From: Streptomyces hyderabadensis
Lineage (GTDB): Bacteria > Actinomycetota > Actinomycetes > Streptomycetales > Streptomycetaceae
DNA length: 64,000 nucleotides
Reading direction: 5' to 3'
Assembly: GCF_020404845.1 (NCBI RefSeq)
Contig: NZ_JAIOJZ010000015.1
Location: forward strand, 62,001-126,000
Positions 59,802 to 64,000 of this stretch are shown piece by piece. The notes beneath the pieces were generated by a model, which saw only the letters and a list, made by a program, of their open reading frames with translations, was not told the origin of the DNA and searched no databases. The position numbers were made by a program, and so were the translations under genes. Numbering within the stretch: position 1 is the stretch's first letter; every line of letters starts with the position of its first letter.

Positions 59802-60098
59802 GGGCGAGACAGATCCCTTCGTGTGCCTGCTGTGCCTGCCTGAAGAAGTGCCGATCCGGTCCAGTCCGTTCGCTGCCGGAGGGCAGGTCTTCCGAAAGTC
59901 GTCGCGCCGCCCGACCGGCCGCCCGGGGCCACCCTGGGGAGTACCCCCACGGCGACCGGGTCGGGGTGGCGCATTCCTACCTGACACCCGGCCGCCCGTG
60001 GCACACCATCTGGCGCACCCTGGCGAACGGTGGCGAATAGTCGCCCGGCAACCCGCACGGGGCTACTGTCAACTCAGCCGAGAACCTGGGGGCTTGAC

Positions 60099-61607
60099 GT
60101 GAGCGGAGAACCCAACACCCGTCTTTCGGACCTGTTCGGCCTGGCCGGCTGGTCCAAGGGCGAACTCGCGAGGCTGGTCAACCGGCAGGCGGCGGCCATG
60201 GGCCACCCCCAGCTGGCGACCGACACCTCGCGGGTGCGGCGGTGGATCGACATGGGAGAGATCCCGCGCGATCCGGTGCCGAGAGTGCTGGCGGCCCTGT
60301 TCACCGAGCGTCTCGGCCGTGTCGTGACCATCGAGGACCTCGGTCTGGTCCGGCACGGGCGCGCGGGGAAACGGCCGTCCGGCGGGAGTGAAGAGCATCC
60401 CGACGGAGTGCCGTGGGCGCCCGAGCGGACCGCGGCGGTCCTCACCGAATTCACGGGAATGGACCTCATGCTCAACCGACGCGGCTTGGTGGGCGCGGGC
60501 GCCGCGCTCGCCGCGGGCTCCGCACTCAGCAGCGCCATGCACGACTGGCTGCACACCGACCCGGCCCTGGCGGCCGACGCCCCCGACCCCCACTCACCCC
60601 TGCACGCCGACCCCGCCGGGTTCGACCGCTACGAGGCCGCCCCCATCGGGTCGCAGGAAGTGGAGGAGCTGGAGCGCTCGGTCGAGGTGTTCCGCGCCTG
60701 GGACGCCGCCCGCGGCGGCGGTCTCCAGCGCAAGGCCGTGGTGGGCCAGCTCAACGAGGTGGGCGGCATGCTCGCCTACCACCACCCACCCCACCTCCAG
60801 CGGCGCCTGTGGGGCGTCGCCGCCAACCTCGCCGTCCTCGCGGGCTGGATGTCCCACGACGTCGGCCTGGAACCCACGGCACAGAAGTACTTCGTCATCG
60901 CCGCGCACGCCGCGCGCGAGGGCGGCGACCGGCCCCGGGCGGGCGAGGCCCTGTCCCGGGCGGCCCGCCAGATGGTGCACCTGGGCAAGCCCGACGAGGC
61001 GCTGGACCTCATGAAGCTCGCCCAGTCCGGCTCCGGCGAGCGGGTACTGCCGCGCACCAAGGCCATGCTCTACACCATCGAGGCCTGGGCACAGGCGTCC
61101 ATGGGCAAGGGCCAGGCGATGCGCCGCACCCTGGGACGGGCCGAGGACCTCTTCGTCTCCGACAAGGCGGACGTGCCGCCCCCGGACTGGATGCAGACGT
61201 TCAAGGAGGAGGACCTGTACGGCATGCAGGCCCTGGCCTACCGGACGCTCGCCGAGTTCGAACCGGGCGCCGCCGCGCACGCCCAGCACTACGCGGACAA
61301 GGCCCTGGCCCTCAGGATCGACGGCCGGCAGCGGTCGAAGATCTTCGACTATCTGTCGATGGCCTCCGCCTGCTTCATCGCCGACGACCCCGAACAGGCG
61401 GACCGGTACGCGCGCCTGGCCCTGGTGTCGATGGGGTCCAACTCCTCCCAGCGGACCTGGGACCGGCTGCGCCAGATGTACCGGCTCACCGCCGAGTACG
61501 CCGGGTACCCGAAGATCCAGGAGCTGCGGGAGGAGATCAAGCAGGCGCTGCCCAAGGGCAGGTCACCCAAGGGGAAGGAACCGGGCGGCACAGTCGCGCC
61601 CGCGTAG
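60099..61607 (+). CDS. NsdA-type TPR regulator
   Basis: A 502-residue regulator. The N-terminal helix-turn-helix-like domain (5-90) reads LFGLAGWSKGELARLVNRQA and TDTSRVRRWIDMGEIPRDPVPRVLAAL, typical of NsdA/NsdB-like negative regulators of development and antibiotics in streptomycetes. A short hydrophobic segment follows (LVGAGAALAAGSALSSAM, about 148-165), and the TPR-rich C-terminal region (190-480) has repeated AEDLF, ALAYRTLAEF and ADKALALR helices. GTG 60099 is the chosen start, with GGGGG before it. It is transcribed divergently from the phosphotransferase. The role in secondary metabolism is by family analogy. Confidence 0.88.
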   Translation: MSGEPNTRLSDLFGLAGWSKGELARLVNRQAAAMGHPQLATDTSRVRRWIDMGEIPRDPVPRVLAALFTERLGRVVTIEDLGLVRHGRAGKRPSGGSEEHPDGVPWAPERTAAVLTEFTGMDLMLNRRGLVGAGAALAAGSALSSAMHDWLHTDPALAADAPDPHSPLHADPAGFDRYEAAPIGSQEVEELERSVEVFRAWDAARGGGLQRKAVVGQLNEVGGMLAYHHPPHLQRRLWGVAANLAVLAGWMSHDVGLEPTAQKYFVIAAHAAREGGDRPRAGEALSRAARQMVHLGKPDEALDLMKLAQSGSGERVLPRTKAMLYTIEAWAQASMGKGQAMRRTLGRAEDLFVSDKADVPPPDWMQTFKEEDLYGMQALAYRTLAEFEPGAAAHAQHYADKALALRIDGRQRSKIFDYLSMASACFIADDPEQADRYARLALVSMGSNSSQRTWDRLRQMYRLTAEYAGYPKIQELREEIKQALPKGRSPKGKEPGGTVAPA

Positions 61608-61642
61608 GAGCCGGCGCGTCTCGCGCGGGACTCCCGCGGGTC

Positions 61643-62941
61643 TCACCGCGTCACCCGGGCCACCAGCACGCAGGCGTGCTCGAAGCCCGGAGACCCGTCG
61701 AGTTCGCGTGTCACGATCCGTACGGCGTCCTGTGCGCAGTGCGCCCCGGCCAGCCGGGGGGCCAGCGCCAGGAGGTGCTCCACGGCCGCCGGTTCGAGTG
61801 TCCCGGTGTGCAGGAGCAGCAGGTCGCCCGCTTCGAGGATCGCCTCGGCCTGCCCGGACGGTCCGTCCGGTCCGGCCGGCCCACGCCCCGTTCCGCCGCG
61901 GAAGAGCAGCGGGGCGGGGCCTGCGGCGTGGGCCCAGGTCAGCATGCGGCTGTCCGGTCGGTAGCCGCAGTACACGGCGCCGCGCACCGGCGGCAGGGCG
62001 GTGGCCCGGAGCAGTTCGGCGAGCCGGTCCCCGAGCCGCTCGGGCCGGGTGCCGGCCAGCGCCAGGCCGCGCAGGGCGCCGATCAGCACCCCCGGGCCGT
62101 GGGCCTCGGTCTCCGGGTGGCCGAACTCGCCGACGCTGAGCAGGGTTTCGTCGCCGGTGCCGAGCGGACAGGCGTCGTACCACCCGCCGTACCGGGACCG
62201 CGGGCCCGTCGCGGAGGCGGGCGGCAGGTGTGCGGCGGCCAGGTCCAGGCCGGGCCGCCCCTCCTCCGGGAACCGCAGCAGACCGTGCCAGGGCGGTGGC
62301 GGAGGACGCCGGAGCGAGTCACGGGTCTCGCTCACCGCCCGCTGGCTGCGCCGCAGTTCGCTGACGTCCCGCAGCACCGTCCACATCGAGGCCGTGCTGC
62401 CGTCGGTGTCGAGGACGGGCTCGCCCATCATGTGCACGGTGCGCACGGTCCCGTCGGGACGCACCACGCGGAACTCGCCGTCGATGGGCCGGCCGTCGAC
62501 GAGGCAGTCCGTGACCATCGCGGTCAGCTTGGGCCGGTCCTCGGTGAGCACCAGGGACGGGAATTCGTCGAGGCTGAGGGGGACCGAGGCGGGGTCGCGG
62601 CCCAGGATGCGGAAGAGTTCCCCGGACCACTCGGCCTCGTCCGTCAGCAGGTTCCACTCCGCGCTGCCGACCCGGCTGAGCAGGGAACCGGCGCGGGGCG
62701 CGGGTGCGGGGCCGTCCCGCAGCTGCGCCAAGTGGGCGTCGAGGTCGGTGAGTTGGTGCAGCGCCAGATCGTACAGGGCGCGCTGCCAGCGTCCCCGGGG
62801 GTCCGTCGCGTCGTCCTGGCTGTCGCGCCGCACCGCGTCCACGTCGCCCCGCAGCCGCCGGGCCTGCGATATGAGCGCCTCGACCGAACCGGGTCCCGGG
62901 GGCTGGGCGGCCGGGTGGTCCGCGGAGAGATGGGACGACAT
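61643..62941 (-). CDS. PAS protein with degenerate SpoIIE/PP2C domain
   Basis: A 432-residue protein. Residues 1-80 are helical, residues 85-200 form a PAS domain (AEWNLLTDEAEWSGELFRILG...DGTVRTVHMMGEPVLD) and residues 230-430 a SpoIIE-like phosphatase domain. The metal-binding signature is altered: the usual GGDWYD appears as YGGWYDA (the first Asp lost), GDVxGHG appears as GEFGHPE, and the final D-D is FEHACVLV. It is therefore likely a catalytically inactive sensor or a binding partner. The start at 62941 is ATG. Confidence 0.82.
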   Translation of the reverse strand: MSSHLSADHPAAQPPGPGSVEALISQARRLRGDVDAVRRDSQDDATDPRGRWQRALYDLALHQLTDLDAHLAQLRDGPAPAPRAGSLLSRVGSAEWNLLTDEAEWSGELFRILGRDPASVPLSLDEFPSLVLTEDRPKLTAMVTDCLVDGRPIDGEFRVVRPDGTVRTVHMMGEPVLDTDGSTASMWTVLRDVSELRRSQRAVSETRDSLRRPPPPPWHGLLRFPEEGRPGLDLAAAHLPPASATGPRSRYGGWYDACPLGTGDETLLSVGEFGHPETEAHGPGVLIGALRGLALAGTRPERLGDRLAELLRATALPPVRGAVYCGYRPDSRMLTWAHAAGPAPLLFRGGTGRGPAGPDGPSGQAEAILEAGDLLLLHTGTLEPAAVEHLLALAPRLAGAHCAQDAVRIVTRELDGSPGFEHACVLVARVTR

Positions 62942-63213
62942 GACGCACTCCGATGTGCTGACGGTACGACCAAGGGGGAACCGAGGCTGACGGAAGGACC
63001 GTTACGACTGTTGCACAGCCCGCCATGCCTCGTAAGGGATTCGGCAACACACGATACGGTGGTGCTTCCGGCATATGCCACAGTCTCCCCGGAGCGACTC
63101 GGATACGCGTTCGGCGTACCGGGGGATCGGGGCAAGTCGTAGGCTGCCTACGGGACTTGGCGGGGTTCGAGAGCCAAGGGTGTCGTCGCTCTGGTGTTCG
63201 TCGGATTCCTGTT

Positions 63214-64000
63214 CTACGCCGGGTCGTGGAGGGCCGGGCGGGGCGCCAGTTCGACGGGCGTGCGCGCGCCCGTCTCCAGGGCCCGCACCCCGGCCTCGGC
63301 GGCCGCGGCGGCCGCGTACCCGTCCCAGGTGCCCGGCCCGGTGACCCGGCCCCGACGGGTGGCGTCCACCCAGCTCTGCACCTCGCGGTCGTAGGCGTCC
63401 GCGAAGCGTACGAGGTAGTCCTGCGGCACGTCCTCCCGCGCGCCGCCCGCGGCCGTCACCACCATGGTGTGCGCCGCGCCGATCCGGGCGCTGCCCGCCT
63501 CGCAGACGGCCTCGCAGCGCACCTCGTAGCCGAAGCCGCAGTTGACGAAGATCTCCACGTCCACCACGACGCCGCCCTTGGTCTCCAGGAGCACGAACTG
63601 CGGATCGAGCAGGCCCTCGGGCGCACCGGCCGACGGCCGCGGCCGCAGCACGGTGACCGCGCTCAGCTCCTGGCCGAGCAGCCAGCGGGCCGCGTCGATC
63701 TCGTGCGAGACGGAGCTGTTGACCAGCATCGCCGAGGTGAAGTGCGGCGGGGAGGAGACGTTGCGGTGCACACAGTGCAGCATCAGCGGCCGGCCGAGGC
63801 GTCCGTCGTCCAGCAGGGACTTCAGCCGCTGGTACTCGGTGTCGTACCGCCGCATGAACCCGACCTGCGCCAGCCTCCTGCCGAGGCGCGCCTCCGCCTC
63901 CACCACCCGCAGGGCGCCCGCGGAGTCCGGCACCATGGGCTTCTCGCACAGCACCGTCAGCCCCCGCGCGAAGGCGGCCAGCAGGGCCCTCTCGTGCGCC
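63214..64000 (-). CDS. Gfo/Idh/MocA-family oxidoreductase, truncated at the right edge
   Basis: The frame enters from the right edge and stops at 63214; 262 residues are visible. The cofactor-catalytic part reads TVLCEKPMV (Lys of the EKP motif), then the C-terminal alpha/beta domain ([62 protein letters not shown]). This resembles inositol 2-dehydrogenase and related sugar dehydrogenases. The N-terminal Rossmann fold is outside the window. The specific substrate cannot be told. Confidence 0.85.
   Translation of the reverse strand, partial: AHERALLAAFARGLTVLCEKPMVPDSAGALRVVEAEARLGRRLAQVGFMRRYDTEYQRLKSLLDDGRLGRPLMLHCVHRNVSSPPHFTSAMLVNSSVSHEIDAARWLLGQELSAVTVLRPRPSAGAPEGLLDPQFVLLETKGGVVVDVEIFVNCGFGYEVRCEAVCEAGSARIGAAHTMVVTAAGGAREDVPQDYLVRFADAYDREVQSWVDATRRGRVTGPGTWDGYAAAAAAEAGVRALETGARTPVELAPRPALHDPA

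Overview
The window looks like a chromosomal segment of a Streptomyces species or a very close relative. The DNA is very GC-rich. Many genes start with GTG or TTG behind clear ribosome-binding sites. Several families are typical of streptomycetes: DUF397, DUF6479, an NsdA-type TPR regulator, DasR-type operators, and many SpoIIE/PP2C phosphatases paired with HATPase proteins. No rRNA or tRNA gene, CRISPR array or intact mobile element was recognised.

Layout. 0-5.3 kb: a secreted membrane-anchored protein, an FN3 lipoprotein, a GH75 chitosanase, and the PTS-type dihydroxyacetone kinase operon dhaK-dhaL-dhaM. 5.9-13.5 kb: a partner-switching island with a tightly overlapping stressosome operon (rsbR-rsbS-rsbT, an RsbX-like protein, a GAF-PP2C phosphatase), two paralogous MarR regulators, and two more regulators that appear frameshifted (a PP2C phosphatase and an anti-sigma-type ATPase). 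Related 14-bp TTGTC palindromes occur in this island. 13.6-14.8 kb: genomic scars, namely a decayed PP2C fragment, the N-terminus of a tyrosine integrase and a 30-bp tandem repeat. 15-20 kb: a sulfur module made of a Cys-containing leader peptide, cysteine dioxygenase, rhodanese, a cysteine-free Rrf2 regulator, a TauE exporter, a second Cys-ending leader peptide and a DszC/SfnC-like flavin monooxygenase. Similar operator candidates precede the Rrf2 and TauE genes.

20-33 kb: a quinone-reductase-type oxidoreductase with a GGGACT palindrome pair, a histidine phosphatase, a PAS-GAF-PP2C-HATPase protein, a type III polyketide synthase, a TetR/TetX-like divergent pair with three identical-core operators, a DoxX protein, an AA10 chitin-active LPMO under DasR-like sites, and a NfeD-SPFH-TerC membrane operon. 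33-41 kb: a two-component system with a GerMN-like lipoprotein, and a 938-residue secreted hydrolase-like protein. 39-43 kb: an accessory respiratory set, ctaD-ctaF convergent with a lone qcrB paralogue. 43-54 kb: small stress-type proteins, a Cys-rich four-helix protein, an MpaB-family oxygenase, a Ser/Thr kinase fused to TPRs, a phytoene-desaturase-like oxidoreductase, a serine hydrolase, an acyl-CoA ligase and a tandem universal stress protein. 54.8-55.2 kb holds a striking degenerate tandem repeat array. 55-64 kb: a CGNR regulator, an amidase, a phosphotransferase, an NsdA-like regulator, a PAS protein whose SpoIIE domain has lost its metal-binding acids, and a truncated Gfo/Idh/MocA dehydrogenase at the edge.

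All functional names are inferred from protein sequence features read by eye. No database search was run.
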